Source of the DNA: a virus
DNA: 44,322 nt
Strand: one strand, 5' to 3'
Virus record (IMG/VR): IMGVR_UViG_3300031857_000397
Span: 1 to 44,322 of that record
The stretch's first letter is position 1; each line of letters begins with the position of its first letter. A program made the position numbers and the translations under genes. Below the pieces are notes generated by a model that saw only the letters and a list, made by a program, of their open reading frames with translations, was not told the DNA's origin and ran no database searches. Shown here piece by piece: positions 30,901 to 38,580 of the stretch.

Positions 30901-33161
30901 GAGATAATATCAGTGATAATCCAAACTCAAGTAAAACATACGCTAAGAGATCTCCTATTGGCGATGTTGTAACTGATGATCTTAAGAAGAGTCTTACAAG
31001 AGAAACTGTTGATATTTTACTCCCAGCTCTTGGTATTGGTCTTCCTATCACTGGAGTTACAACTTCATTCCCAAGTGCAACTGTTGGAGTTGCAACTTTA
31101 ACATTCGCTAGAGAGCATGGTTTTAATGGAATTGTAACTTATAGTTCCTTTACTGGTGGTAGTGGATATACCAATGGAACTTACTATAATGTAAAACTCT
31201 TTAATAATGGAACATCAACTTGGGATGGCGCTACCGCCACTGTAACAGTTGCTGGTAATGCTGTATCCTCTGTAGATATTACTGTTGGTGGTTCTGGTTA
31301 TACAAATGGCGAAGAACTAGACTTTGATACTGGAAGAATTGGTGGTGGAGTAGGCGCTGGTTTAACTGTAACAACTGCTGGTATTTCAACAGTTATTGGT
31401 AATACCGTTCAAATCACAGGTATTGGAACAACTGCTGGTGGATACTATCGTATTACTGGTGTTCCTGCTAAAAATCAAGTTGCTATTGCTATTACTGATA
31501 AGGATCCAAGAATTGTTCAAGGGCAATATCTACTGAACATTGCACCTGAACTAACTGTTTCTTCTTCAGCATTTACTTCAGCAACTGGTATTACCACCTT
31601 TACAATGTCTGAACCTCATGGTTTTGTGGTTGGTAATAGACTCACCGTTAAGAACTCTACAGATCAAAACTTAGGCGACTATCTAGTTACTGGTATCACA
31701 ACCACAACAGTTAGTGCTAAGACGAGTGCATCACTTACTTCTCCTAAGTATCTGTTGAAGCATGGTCTATCTTCCAATGATAAGACCTCTGATGTTGATG
31801 GTGAGAATCTTGGAGCAAGAGGATTCTTCTTCTACGGAAACGAGACTGCTATTCTTCAGTCTAATATCTCCAATCAGACTACACTTCATATTAAAACTAC
31901 AAACTCTGGTATTTCAACTACCAATAGATTTGAACTTGGTTCATATATCCAAGTTGATGATGAGATTATGAGAGTTGTAACCAGCACTCTTGCTGGTTCT
32001 GGTAACAATGAAGTCAGTGTTATTCGTGGTGCTTTAGGAACTCTGAAGCAAAACCATTCTGGTGGTGCTCTTATTAAGAAGATCACACCTAAGGCTATTG
32101 AGTTCCGTAGACCTTCATACTTACGTGCTTCTGGACATACATTTGAATATCTTGGTTATGGTCCAGGTAACTATTCAACTGCACTTCCACAAGTTCAGGT
32201 CAAGAGTCTGAGTGATAAGGAAGACTACCTCGCACAAGCACAAGAGAAGAACTGCGGTATCGTTGTTTATACTGGTATGAACAGCGTTGGCGACTTCTTC
32301 ATTGGTAATAAGAAGATTAACTCTGCTACTGGTCAAGAAGAAGTATTTGATATTCCAGTACCAACAATAACTGGTGAAGATCCTTCTAGTTTGAGTGTTG
32401 TATTTGATGAAGTTATTGTTAAGCAAAGACTTCTAGTTGAAGGTGGAAACTCTGGTACTGTTCTGTCTCAGTTTGATGGTCCAGTTAAGTTCAACAAAGA
32501 AGTTAAAATTAATGATACAACTACTATTTCTGCACCACTAAAAGTAACTGATACTACACAGTCAACTGATTTCAGTACTGGTGCAGTCACAGTTAGTGGT
32601 GGTGTTGGTATTGCGAAGAACTTGAATGTTGGTGGAAATGCTAATGTAACTGGAAACCTAACCGTAAGTGGAAATCTAGTTATTGATTCTTCATCTACTC
32701 TAGTTTCTTCCGCTGGTAGTTTTGGTAACATTAAAATTGCCGTTACTGATGACAATACTATTGATACTCAGTCTGGAAATCTAAAACTCAATGCAAATGG
32801 TGGAAGCACTCTTGTTGCAATCCAAACTAATACAACAATCACTGGTATCTTGAGCGTAACTGATGATATTACTGCTTTCTGGTCTTCTGACGAAAGATTG
32901 AAGGATAACATCACTAGAATTGATAATCCACTAGAAAAGGTTCTATCAATCAGTGGTAACACATTTGATTGGAATGAAAAGTCCAACAAGACTGGTCATG
33001 ATGTTGGTCTTATCGCTCAAGAAATTGAGAAGATTCTACCAGAGGCAGTCACAACTAGAGATAATGGTTACCTTGCGGTTGACTACCATAAGATTGTTCC
33101 TCTACTGGTTGAGGCTATTAAAGAACTTTCTAGAAAGGTTGACGACCAGAATCATAAATAA
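27912..33161 (+). CDS. Large tail fibre with C-terminal S74 chaperone
   Basis: The product is 1749 aa. The N-terminus (GRILYVNPSDLDATDS, SLTKPFKTIQRALLEAARFS) begins a pectin-lyase-like beta-helix. The middle has GGSGYTNG modules (near 1084 and 1128) and repeated THxLxxG/ITTxT strands. Near 1555-1600 is a GxVTVSGGVGIAKNLNVGGN type shaft. The last ~92 residues are a Peptidase_S74 intramolecular chaperone: SSDERLKDNI (from 1658), GHDVGLIAQEIEKILPEAV and YLAVDYHKIVPLLVEAI. In this family the chaperone cleaves itself off after trimer folding, next to the S-D of SDERLK. It probably is a long host-recognition fibre. Confidence 0.85.
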   Translation: MPLNKLENFIKNTEGRILYVNPSDLDATDSIENQGNSLTKPFKTIQRALLEAARFSYLRGSDNDIVEKTTILLFPGEHVIDNRPGYAIKDVSGTATAVSPAGSETVASTELTLTSSSVFDLTQQENILYKFNSIHGGVVVPRGTSIVGLDLRKTKIRPKYVPNPTDTNVAGSSIFRITGACYFWQFSIFDGDQSGLVYTDASNFGSGNQSKPTFSHHKLTCFEYADGVNIPTGYSITDLDMYYSKLSNAFNSETGRNIDQKWPAEPLGFAKKRSEWEIVGAFAADPVNISTIISGDSFTPGSVITVTTSTAHGLTTGTPIKVKGVSVDDYNVSTTVQSVSSETQFTYLLPFVRNNLPASPSASGATVTIETDTVGGASPYIFNCSLRSVYGMNGLHADGAKASGFRSMVVAQFTAVSLQKDDRAFVKYNESSRAYEGITVSKVTGASLSSESSSTDSNKVYHLDSDALYRTGWESSHIKGSNDAFIQVVSVFAIGFSYHFDGRTGADFSITNSNSNFGQFSLNAEGFKAEAFAKDNKAFITSVITPKAIVATEESIDWVQLDVGLTTSVGISSHLYLYGYNDKNIAPPVLVQGYRVGAKLNDQLSFVGSGTTYSANILMVDNAISTSGITSALGTSSSFKQYSVSSVSSSVLTIGTHNLLTGEKILLISDSGDLPENINPHTIYYVIKESSTQIKIASSATNAENSAFITLYGGTNIKVISRVSDKAAGEIGSPIQFDAANNNWFIHSSHNNAIYTAFNTLGTGTLGSASNPSFFNRTEDPRSLDEKLYKFRVVVPKEFDNAKDPEEGFVIQESSTTGARSNADFTATGITTSDYDYNRNPRFISTCSTSSSTVTVITELPHNVRVGEKIIIRNVTSTGNTAGTVNKGYNGVFTVASVVDDKTFTHSTADVYGITHSTGSFTNDTSSRTTALPRLERNDWNENFYVYRNEVISPYIKDVQDGVYHLYVLNAGNTVETEFTGHSYSQNVKDLYPQLDRDNISDNPNSSKTYAKRSPIGDVVTDDLKKSLTRETVDILLPALGIGLPITGVTTSFPSATVGVATLTFAREHGFNGIVTYSSFTGGSGYTNGTYYNVKLFNNGTSTWDGATATVTVAGNAVSSVDITVGGSGYTNGEELDFDTGRIGGGVGAGLTVTTAGISTVIGNTVQITGIGTTAGGYYRITGVPAKNQVAIAITDKDPRIVQGQYLLNIAPELTVSSSAFTSATGITTFTMSEPHGFVVGNRLTVKNSTDQNLGDYLVTGITTTTVSAKTSASLTSPKYLLKHGLSSNDKTSDVDGENLGARGFFFYGNETAILQSNISNQTTLHIKTTNSGISTTNRFELGSYIQVDDEIMRVVTSTLAGSGNNEVSVIRGALGTLKQNHSGGALIKKITPKAIEFRRPSYLRASGHTFEYLGYGPGNYSTALPQVQVKSLSDKEDYLAQAQEKNCGIVVYTGMNSVGDFFIGNKKINSATGQEEVFDIPVPTITGEDPSSLSVVFDEVIVKQRLLVEGGNSGTVLSQFDGPVKFNKEVKINDTTTISAPLKVTDTTQSTDFSTGAVTVSGGVGIAKNLNVGGNANVTGNLTVSGNLVIDSSSTLVSSAGSFGNIKIAVTDDNTIDTQSGNLKLNANGGSTLVAIQTNTTITGILSVTDDITAFWSSDERLKDNITRIDNPLEKVLSISGNTFDWNEKSNKTGHDVGLIAQEIEKILPEAVTTRDNGYLAVDYHKIVPLLVEAIKELSRKVDDQNHK
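33153..33160 (+). promoter_or_regulatory. Candidate late promoter, with conserved leader
   Basis: CATAAATA, 18 bp before the ATG at 33179, overlapping the end of the large fibre gene. The leader contains TAAAAACCGT, also present in the leader of the cassette-2 fibre at 19781. Confidence 0.6.
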
Positions 33162-33178
33162 CTTAAAAACCGTCTAAG

Positions 33179-34828
33179 ATGGCAGATTATAGAAAGTCGT
33201 TTAATTTTCGTAATGGCGTCCAGGTTGATTATGATAACTTAGTTGTAAATTCAAACGGTTTGGTTGGAATCGGCACCACGATTCCAACTGAAGTTTTGGA
33301 CGTAAGAGGAACTGCCAAAGTTGTTGGACTAGCAACAGCAGACCAACTTCATAGTAAAACATTAAATGTAAGTGGTGTTACAACTTTAACCTCCGCTTCT
33401 ATTGGTAACCTATCAATCAGTTCTAGCGGTATTGTTACGGCAGTATCTGGTGTAGTTTCATTTTATGGTGATGGTTCAACTCTAAGTAACCTTCCAACGT
33501 CACAGTGGGTTGATGTTGATGTTGGTTTAGGATTTACTAGCATTTACGCTGCTGGAAATGTTGGCGTAGCAACAACAGATCCAAGATATGTATTTCAAAT
33601 TGGAGGTAATCCAAATACGCAAAATGGTATTGGTATTAACTCAACTGGAAGTATTAAGGCAACTGGTATCATAACAGCATCTGACTTCTATGGGACTTTC
33701 AGAGGTGGTTTAGTTGGTGATGTTTATTCTACTGGAGTTTCAACATTCACATCACTAAAAGTAGGTACAGTTACTGTTGATAGTGGTATCGTTACTGCAA
33801 CAACATTTGTTGGCGATTTAACTGGAAATGTCGTTGGTATTGCTACAACCGCAAGAGGACTAATTGGAACTCCAAATATTACTGTTGGAGTAGTAACTGC
33901 ATCTAAACTTGTAGTAGATTCTATTGAAGTTACAGCAACACCATCTGGTATCACTACTGTTACCAAACTATTGCACGTTGGAACTGGTGGAACTTCTTTT
34001 GCAGCACTAGACTCTGGAAGAATTGGAGTAGGAACAGCAGAACCAACATCAGACTTCCAAATTAGAAAGTCAAATGCTACATTACTTGAGGTTATCTCTA
34101 CTGATAGTCAATCTAGAATTAGTATTGGTCAGTCTATAGGTATTGGGAACAGCAATGCTATTTTAAGATTTGGTAACTTAAGCAAGACTCTAGAGTTAAT
34201 CAACAATGATACCGGAGATATTAGAACTGTACTCCACAATGGTACTGGTGCTGGTAGCACTGGAAACTTTAAGTGGATTTATGGTCAGACTAACTCCGAA
34301 AGAATGACCCTAACATGGGATGGTAATCTTGGTATTAACCAGACGATTCCAACCCATAAGTTACATGTTGTTGGTACATCAACAGTTACGGGCAATGCCT
34401 GGTTTGGTGGTAACTTAACTGTTGCTGGTTCTATTAGTGGAACTTTAAATCTAGATCCTATTATAACATCAAACATCTACACCACTTCTGGAGTTAGTAC
34501 TATCAGTACACTGAAGGTAACTGGAAGTGCAAACTTTAATGGTTCTAGTTTTGTTGGATTAGGAACTAATGTTGGTGTTGGAACTGACTCTGGATTCCAA
34601 GATACTGGTTTAACTGTAAATAATGGTATTCGTGCAAATACATTAACATTGACGGATGGAATGAACGTTGCTAGTGGATATGTTACATCATTCTCAGTTC
34701 GTTCTACTAGTGGATTTATTAGTAGTGGTGTTGGAACTGAGTTTGTTCAGATAACCTATGGAACATCACCAAGCAGAGTTATATTTACTGTACCAGGTGT
34801 TGGTTCAACTTCACTTCGATTATTCTAA
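33179..34828 (+). CDS. Tail fibre shaft protein
   Basis: The product is 549 aa. It contains fibre repeats of the type GLVGIGTTIPTEVLDVRGTA (near 27), GRIGVGTAEPTSDFQIRKSN and NLGINQTIPTHKLHVVGTST, spaced through the protein. Between them are GVSTFTSLKVGTVTVDSGI-type strands. There is no S74 domain at its end. The stop overlaps the ATG of the next adhesin by one base. By analogy with the stalk cassettes, this fibre likely carries that adhesin. It has its own late motif upstream. Confidence 0.8.
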   Translation: MADYRKSFNFRNGVQVDYDNLVVNSNGLVGIGTTIPTEVLDVRGTAKVVGLATADQLHSKTLNVSGVTTLTSASIGNLSISSSGIVTAVSGVVSFYGDGSTLSNLPTSQWVDVDVGLGFTSIYAAGNVGVATTDPRYVFQIGGNPNTQNGIGINSTGSIKATGIITASDFYGTFRGGLVGDVYSTGVSTFTSLKVGTVTVDSGIVTATTFVGDLTGNVVGIATTARGLIGTPNITVGVVTASKLVVDSIEVTATPSGITTVTKLLHVGTGGTSFAALDSGRIGVGTAEPTSDFQIRKSNATLLEVISTDSQSRISIGQSIGIGNSNAILRFGNLSKTLELINNDTGDIRTVLHNGTGAGSTGNFKWIYGQTNSERMTLTWDGNLGINQTIPTHKLHVVGTSTVTGNAWFGGNLTVAGSISGTLNLDPIITSNIYTTSGVSTISTLKVTGSANFNGSSFVGLGTNVGVGTDSGFQDTGLTVNNGIRANTLTLTDGMNVASGYVTSFSVRSTSGFISSGVGTEFVQITYGTSPSRVIFTVPGVGSTSLRLF

Positions 34829-36006
34829 TGTCTTTAACAAGAACGACAACAAGTGAAACAGGTCCTTTTTATGCTTCTGGATCTATATCTTTTAGTTCCC
34901 TAAGAACTAACTTTAAGAGGACATCATCAGGAAACATAAAAGCATCTGAACTTAGAAGAAATACGAATGTTAATACAGCAGAACCAATAGTTCCAGATTG
35001 TACTGAAAATAGAACTTCTGGACCCTTGAGTGGTGGAATATCAACATCAAGTAACTTAAAATTATCCCAGTTTAGAAATTCTATAAAATATTATGATTTA
35101 ACACAAGGATCTGACACAGATTTAAACTTAAATATTGCAGCATCCTCACTCTGGAATTCAAACTTACAATATAATATTGAAAAAAGAGTTTATTTATCTG
35201 GAACCAGTGGGTCAACAACTACATCAACACCAGCAGCAAGTCTAAATGCTACTGCCGTTTATAATGTATTACTTCTTATCACTGGAGTAATACTTGGTGA
35301 TGGAGGATCTGCAGGAACAGAAACGATAAATGGTGGAGATGGTGGTGATGCTCTCTATATCAACACAAATAGTACCGGAACAGTTACTGTAAGGACTTCT
35401 GGTGCCTCTGCACAAGTCTACGGCGGCGGCGGTGGCGGCGGAGGTGGTGGAGATGGTGGAACAGGTGGTGGAGGTCAATATACTGTCAGTTATACAGAAC
35501 GAGTAGGAACTGGATATAGTAGAGGTGGTCCTGGTAATTGTGGTTGCCCCGGTGGACAGTATTGTAGCGGCAGACAAGGTAATGGAGATAACTGCTGTGG
35601 TGGAGCATTAGGAACCCCTGGAGAATGTTTCTGCTGTTTCTATGATAGAACAGTATCTTATACTGTTAATACAGACGGTGGTGCTGGCGGTGATGGCGCA
35701 GATGGCGGATTGGGTCAAGGTTACCTACAGTCCAGAACATTTGGTGGAACTGGTGTAGGTGGTTCTGCTGGTGGAACTAATGCAGGAGCTGGTGGAAAAG
35801 GTGGAGATGGTGGAGATGGTGGAACTTGGGGACAAAATGGTGAAAATGGTGATACTGGAAATACTGGTGTTAACGGAAACCGCACAAATGGATTGGCAGG
35901 TGCTTCAGGTACATTAGGAGGAACGGCAGGTAGAGCAGTAGCAGGTTCTGGATATACTATTGATACTGCTAATGGAGTTGACTCTGCATACCTTGGTCTG
36001 AAGTAA
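34828..36006 (+). CDS. Gly-rich, Cys-rich tail adhesin (gp38-like), second copy
   Basis: The product is 392 aa. Residues 1-100 form an N-terminal module (GSISFSSLRTNFKRTSSGNI, LKLSQFRN). About 115-215 are strands ending in YGGGGGGGGGGDGG. About 230-275 are a Cys-rich insert (GNCGCPGGQYCSGRQG, NCCGGALGTPGECFCCFYDR). The C-terminal ~100 residues (SAGGTNAGAGGKGGDGGDGG, NTGVNGNRTNG) closely follow those of the adhesin at 18068. The two are paralogues that differ mainly in the insert, the likely receptor-contact region. One-base overlap with the fibre upstream couples their translation. Confidence 0.78.
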   Translation: MSLTRTTTSETGPFYASGSISFSSLRTNFKRTSSGNIKASELRRNTNVNTAEPIVPDCTENRTSGPLSGGISTSSNLKLSQFRNSIKYYDLTQGSDTDLNLNIAASSLWNSNLQYNIEKRVYLSGTSGSTTTSTPAASLNATAVYNVLLLITGVILGDGGSAGTETINGGDGGDALYINTNSTGTVTVRTSGASAQVYGGGGGGGGGGDGGTGGGGQYTVSYTERVGTGYSRGGPGNCGCPGGQYCSGRQGNGDNCCGGALGTPGECFCCFYDRTVSYTVNTDGGAGGDGADGGLGQGYLQSRTFGGTGVGGSAGGTNAGAGGKGGDGGDGGTWGQNGENGDTGNTGVNGNRTNGLAGASGTLGGTAGRAVAGSGYTIDTANGVDSAYLGLK

Positions 36007-36033
36007 GATACATAAACTAGATGATGGTTTGTA

Positions 36034-36399
36034 ATGGAAAACGAGTATCCTTCTTTATCACAACAAGGTAAGAACTTAGCTTCTTTTGCTCTACAGATAG
36101 CAAGAAAAGCATTTGCTGAAGGTACAGCATCTGTTGCCGTGTCTGAAGGTATCCAGAGAGCAAGAATAAACACCTGTAGGGCTTGTCCTGCCTATGATGA
36201 TATTCAACACAGATGTAAAGAATGTGGTTGCTTTCTTGCTGCTAAAGTAAAGTTCTCTGCTGCTTCTTGTCCCTTAGGTAAATGGGAAGAATCAGATAGA
36301 AAATGGGCAGAGGATGAATATGAAACTATTGTTGATAGTTTTGATGAGGAAACTAAGCATGAGTTGAGTCATATTAGTGACTGGAAAGAAAACACTTGA
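36034..36399 (+). CDS. Cys-rich protein with zinc-knuckle-like motif
   Basis: The product is 121 aa. A helical N-terminus (about 1-45) precedes INTCRACPAYDDIQHRCKEC, then GCFLAAKVKF and SCPLGKWEES, followed by an acidic end. The Cys pattern C-x2-C-x(9)-C-x2-C-G-C-x(n)-CP-x-GKW is the same as in the 51-aa protein at 19501, here flanked by extra helices. Metal binding is likely. It follows the adhesin by 27 bp without a clear promoter, so it is probably the last gene of the fibre operon. Its function is unknown. Confidence 0.75.
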   Translation: MENEYPSLSQQGKNLASFALQIARKAFAEGTASVAVSEGIQRARINTCRACPAYDDIQHRCKECGCFLAAKVKFSAASCPLGKWEESDRKWAEDEYETIVDSFDEETKHELSHISDWKENT

Positions 36400-36545
36400 C
36401 GAACTCATAAAAACCCTGTAGACTACCTTTGTCCCGGTTGAAGATGAGAGTATGAGCTCTTAAAGGGACAGTTATGAAACTGGCACAGGGTTCATCGGTA
36501 GAGTCCCCTCCGTGCTATAATAAGTCTATCGTCGATGAGGAAGTG
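36400..36545 (+). other. Helicase leader region with hairpin and possible promoters
   Basis: The region holds a weak sigma70-like pair (TTGACG near 36408 and TAGACT 17 bp later), a nested hairpin (TGTCCC 36430-36435 with GGGACA 36465-36470, inner AGAG/CTCT), and an extended -10 box at 36513-36521. An in-frame ATG at 36474 has an AGGGA ribosome-site-like sequence in the hairpin arm, so the helicase could start there instead of at 36546. Confidence 0.45.
36513..36521 (+). promoter_or_regulatory. Extended -10 promoter for helicase
   Basis: TGC followed by TATAAT (36516-36521), the extended -10 form, without a good -35 box. A start near 36528 would leave an 18-nt leader before ATG 36546, which has GAGGAA just upstream. 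The same TGCTATAATA string precedes the next early operon at 37723. Confidence 0.55.
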
Positions 36546-37715
36546 ATGCAACTCCGTCCCCACCAGCAGGATGCTACTGACGCTATGCTGGCGTTTGAGA
36601 AGGGTCAAATCATCGTTCCTACGGGCGGTGGTAAGACTATGTGCATGATCAAGGATTCTCTTGATTATCTGAATGCTTATGATGCTGGAGTCATTGTTGT
36701 AGTTGCTCCTCGTATCCTGCTTGCCGAGCAACTCTCTGCTGAGTTTCTTGAATTTCACACTGATGTTGCTGTGATGCACGTTCATAGTGGTGAGACTCAT
36801 CACTTCAGCAGCACTCGCCCTGCTATTATTCACAACTGGTCTAAGCAAGCATATCGCAAGCAACTGATCTTCACTACCTATCACTCTCTGCCCCGTCTTC
36901 AAGAGGCGGACATCAACGTTGACTGCATTTACTTTGATGAAGCGCACAATTCCGTCCAACGTAACTTTTTCCCTGCTACGGAGCACTTCTCTTCTACTGC
37001 TAACCGCTGCTATTTCTTCACTGCTACTCCTAAGCATTCTCTTACTGTTTCCAAGCCTGGGATGAATGATGTAGAAGTCTACGGTAAAGTCATCTGTAAT
37101 GTTCCTGCTCCTAAGTTGGTTGAGGAAGGTTACATTCTTCCTCCTAAGGTTGTTGTGAAGCAACTTGAGATGGTTCAGGACAAACAGATGATTGCTGACC
37201 GTGACTCTCAGAATCTTCTGGATACTATTGACGACAATGATCTGGGTAAGATTCTGATCTGTGCTCGTTCTACCAAACAGATTATCAAACTGCTGAGTGA
37301 GTCTGACTTCCGTAAGGAGTTGACTGAGCGTGGTTATTCCTGCATGTATATCACTGCTAAGACTGGTGGTGTTATTGACGGTCAGAAAGTCAACCGTGAA
37401 GTATTCTTTGATACCCTGAATGCTTGGGGCAAAGATCCTTCCAAGAAGTTTGTGGTTCTTCACCACTCTATTCTGTCTGAAGGTATCAATGTCTCTGGAC
37501 TTGAGGCAGTCCTGTTTATGCGTAACATGGACTACATTGGAATCTCTCAGTCTATCGGGCGTGTGATCCGTCTTGGAGGCGCTCAGAAGACCTTTGGACT
37601 CGTCTGTGTGCCTGTCTACGATAAGGTGGGCATCAGCACCGCCAAGAGCGTCCAAGCGGTCGTAGACACCGTTTTCCAACAGGGTTTGCCTGCTGTATCT
37701 GTTGTGCGTCGCTGA
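36546..37715 (+). CDS. SF2 DEAH-box helicase
   Basis: The product is 389 aa from ATG 36546 (413 aa from 36474). Motif I is PTGGGKT (25-31), motif II DEAH (131-134), motif III FTATP (158-162), and motif VI QSIGRVIRLGG (335-345), with LLHHSI-like and SEGINVSG strands in the second RecA domain. It starts directly with MQLRPHQQDA, the Q-motif-like opening of this family, which favours the shorter start. UvsW is the T4 SF2 helicase with similar motifs, but length and N-terminus differ. Codons are more GC-rich than in the late genes, and UUA, CUA and UCA are avoided throughout. It is probably an early DNA-remodelling enzyme. Confidence 0.85.
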   Translation: MQLRPHQQDATDAMLAFEKGQIIVPTGGGKTMCMIKDSLDYLNAYDAGVIVVVAPRILLAEQLSAEFLEFHTDVAVMHVHSGETHHFSSTRPAIIHNWSKQAYRKQLIFTTYHSLPRLQEADINVDCIYFDEAHNSVQRNFFPATEHFSSTANRCYFFTATPKHSLTVSKPGMNDVEVYGKVICNVPAPKLVEEGYILPPKVVVKQLEMVQDKQMIADRDSQNLLDTIDDNDLGKILICARSTKQIIKLLSESDFRKELTERGYSCMYITAKTGGVIDGQKVNREVFFDTLNAWGKDPSKKFVVLHHSILSEGINVSGLEAVLFMRNMDYIGISQSIGRVIRLGGAQKTFGLVCVPVYDKVGISTAKSVQAVVDTVFQQGLPAVSVVRR

Positions 37716-37730
37716 CTTTTCTGCTATAAT
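37702..37730 (+). promoter_or_regulatory. Sigma70-type promoter with extended -10
   Basis: TTGTGC (37702-37707), 17 bp, TATAAT (37725-37730) preceded by TGC. It overlaps the end of the helicase gene and would start near 37737, 17 bp before the ATG at 37754. Confidence 0.7.
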
Positions 37731-37753
37731 ACCAACACCGAAAGGAAACTACC

Positions 37754-37894
37754 ATGAAGTGCCGAGTTCAACTCTTTGTTGCTGGTCAAGTCTTCTATGA
37801 GGAAGTAATCTGTCGTGACTATCAAGAAGCACGAAAGGTAGCACTTGCCCGTAATCCTAATGCTAAAGTTATTGGCGTTACCGCTGTATTCTAA
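37754..37894 (+). CDS. Small early protein
   Basis: A 46-aa product with a beta-alpha-beta-like pattern (CRVQLFVAGQVFYEEVI, DYQEARKVALARNPNAKVIG). AAAGGAAA upstream gives a ribosome site. The stop TAA overlaps the next ATG by one base. It is common as a type in cyanophage early regions, but no function is known. Confidence 0.7.
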   Translation: MKCRVQLFVAGQVFYEEVICRDYQEARKVALARNPNAKVIGVTAVF

Positions 37895-38121
37895 TGGGTA
37901 AATTTCAAAAACCTTTCATCGATCGTCCTGGTATTCTTGACCCAAAGACAGGAGATCCTGAAGGTTATGTAACCAATGATGGAATGTGGGCAGCGGTTCC
38001 CATCATTGGTTCTAAAGGTTTTGCTATCATTAACAATGGTTCTGTTGTTCATGAAGCACGAAACTATACTGCCGCCAAGAGCTACATTCTTAAGGAAATC
38101 AAAAAGTCCAAGAAGAAGTAG
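37894..38121 (+). CDS. Small basic early protein
   Basis: The product is 75 aa with a Lys-rich end (KEIKKSKKK). The middle (GMWAAVPIIGSKGFAIINNG then SVVHEARNYTAAKSYI) looks like a small alpha/beta domain. It is translationally coupled to the preceding 46-aa gene. Its function is unknown; the basic tail might contact nucleic acid. Confidence 0.72.
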   Translation: MGKFQKPFIDRPGILDPKTGDPEGYVTNDGMWAAVPIIGSKGFAIINNGSVVHEARNYTAAKSYILKEIKKSKKK

Positions 38122-38148
38122 TTTAAATACTATAACTGAAAGCAACTC

Positions 38149-38328
38149 ATGAACAAAGAACAAAAACGCAAGGATGCTCTTGGATTGTTTATTGAAAGTG
38201 TATTGAAACCAGACCATGAGTTGAGACAGTGTGCTCACAACCAAAAGTGTTACAATGAGTTACTTGAATGGAGACAAGAAGTTCTTGAGTATCTAAACTC
38301 CCGTAGAGGTGAGGAGTTTAGTACATGA
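38149..38328 (+). CDS. Small helical early protein
   Basis: A 59-aa product (starts NKEQKRKDALGLFIESVL, ends NSRRGEEFST), rich in charged helix residues, with two Cys (RQCAHNQKC). The ATGA overlap with the next gene couples translation. A TTTAAATA at 38122-38129 resembles the late motif but has a T at the second position, so it is weak. Its function is unknown. Confidence 0.68.
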   Translation: MNKEQKRKDALGLFIESVLKPDHELRQCAHNQKCYNELLEWRQEVLEYLNSRRGEEFST

Positions 38329-38561
38329 ACTATCAACTATTTCTACTGTTTGTTTTCGCAGTGGCTGCGTATTTCATCGTAACTGATGAGAGCGTTGCCG
38401 CTGCTTTTTATTATGTGTATAGGTTAGCAAAAGCATACATTCAGCGTCAGTGGTGGTGGATTACGCACAATCCCCGTAATCCTGTGGTAAAATATCTAAT
38501 GTGGCGTCGTTCTATGAAACTCGCTAAAGAGTTACAGAAATACTTTGATGAAAATAAATAG
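38325..38561 (+). CDS. Small membrane protein
   Basis: The product is 78 aa. Residues 4-20 (QLFLLFVFAVAAYFIV) form a transmembrane segment, followed by a Trp/Arg-rich part (QRQWWWITHNPRN) and a basic helix. It is probably in the host inner membrane with the C-terminus in the cytoplasm (positive-inside rule). Its function is unknown. Confidence 0.7.
   Translation: MNYQLFLLFVFAVAAYFIVTDESVAAAFYYVYRLAKAYIQRQWWWITHNPRNPVVKYLMWRRSMKLAKELQKYFDENK
38553..38560 (+). promoter_or_regulatory. Possible late promoter motif
   Basis: AATAAATA overlapping the stop of the 78-aa gene, 20 bp before the ATG at 38581, which also has a good ribosome site (AGGAG, 38570-38574). It lies in an otherwise early region, so use is uncertain. 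Confidence 0.4.
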
Positions 38562-38580
38562 ACCATACCAGGAGTAAAGT

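Noticed and set aside
36492-37679. A 395-codon open frame on the minus strand opposite the helicase
   Set aside because: It is in exact antisense register with a helicase that has all SF2 motifs. The openness is explained by codon bias in the sense gene, and the translated product has no recognisable domain or start signal.
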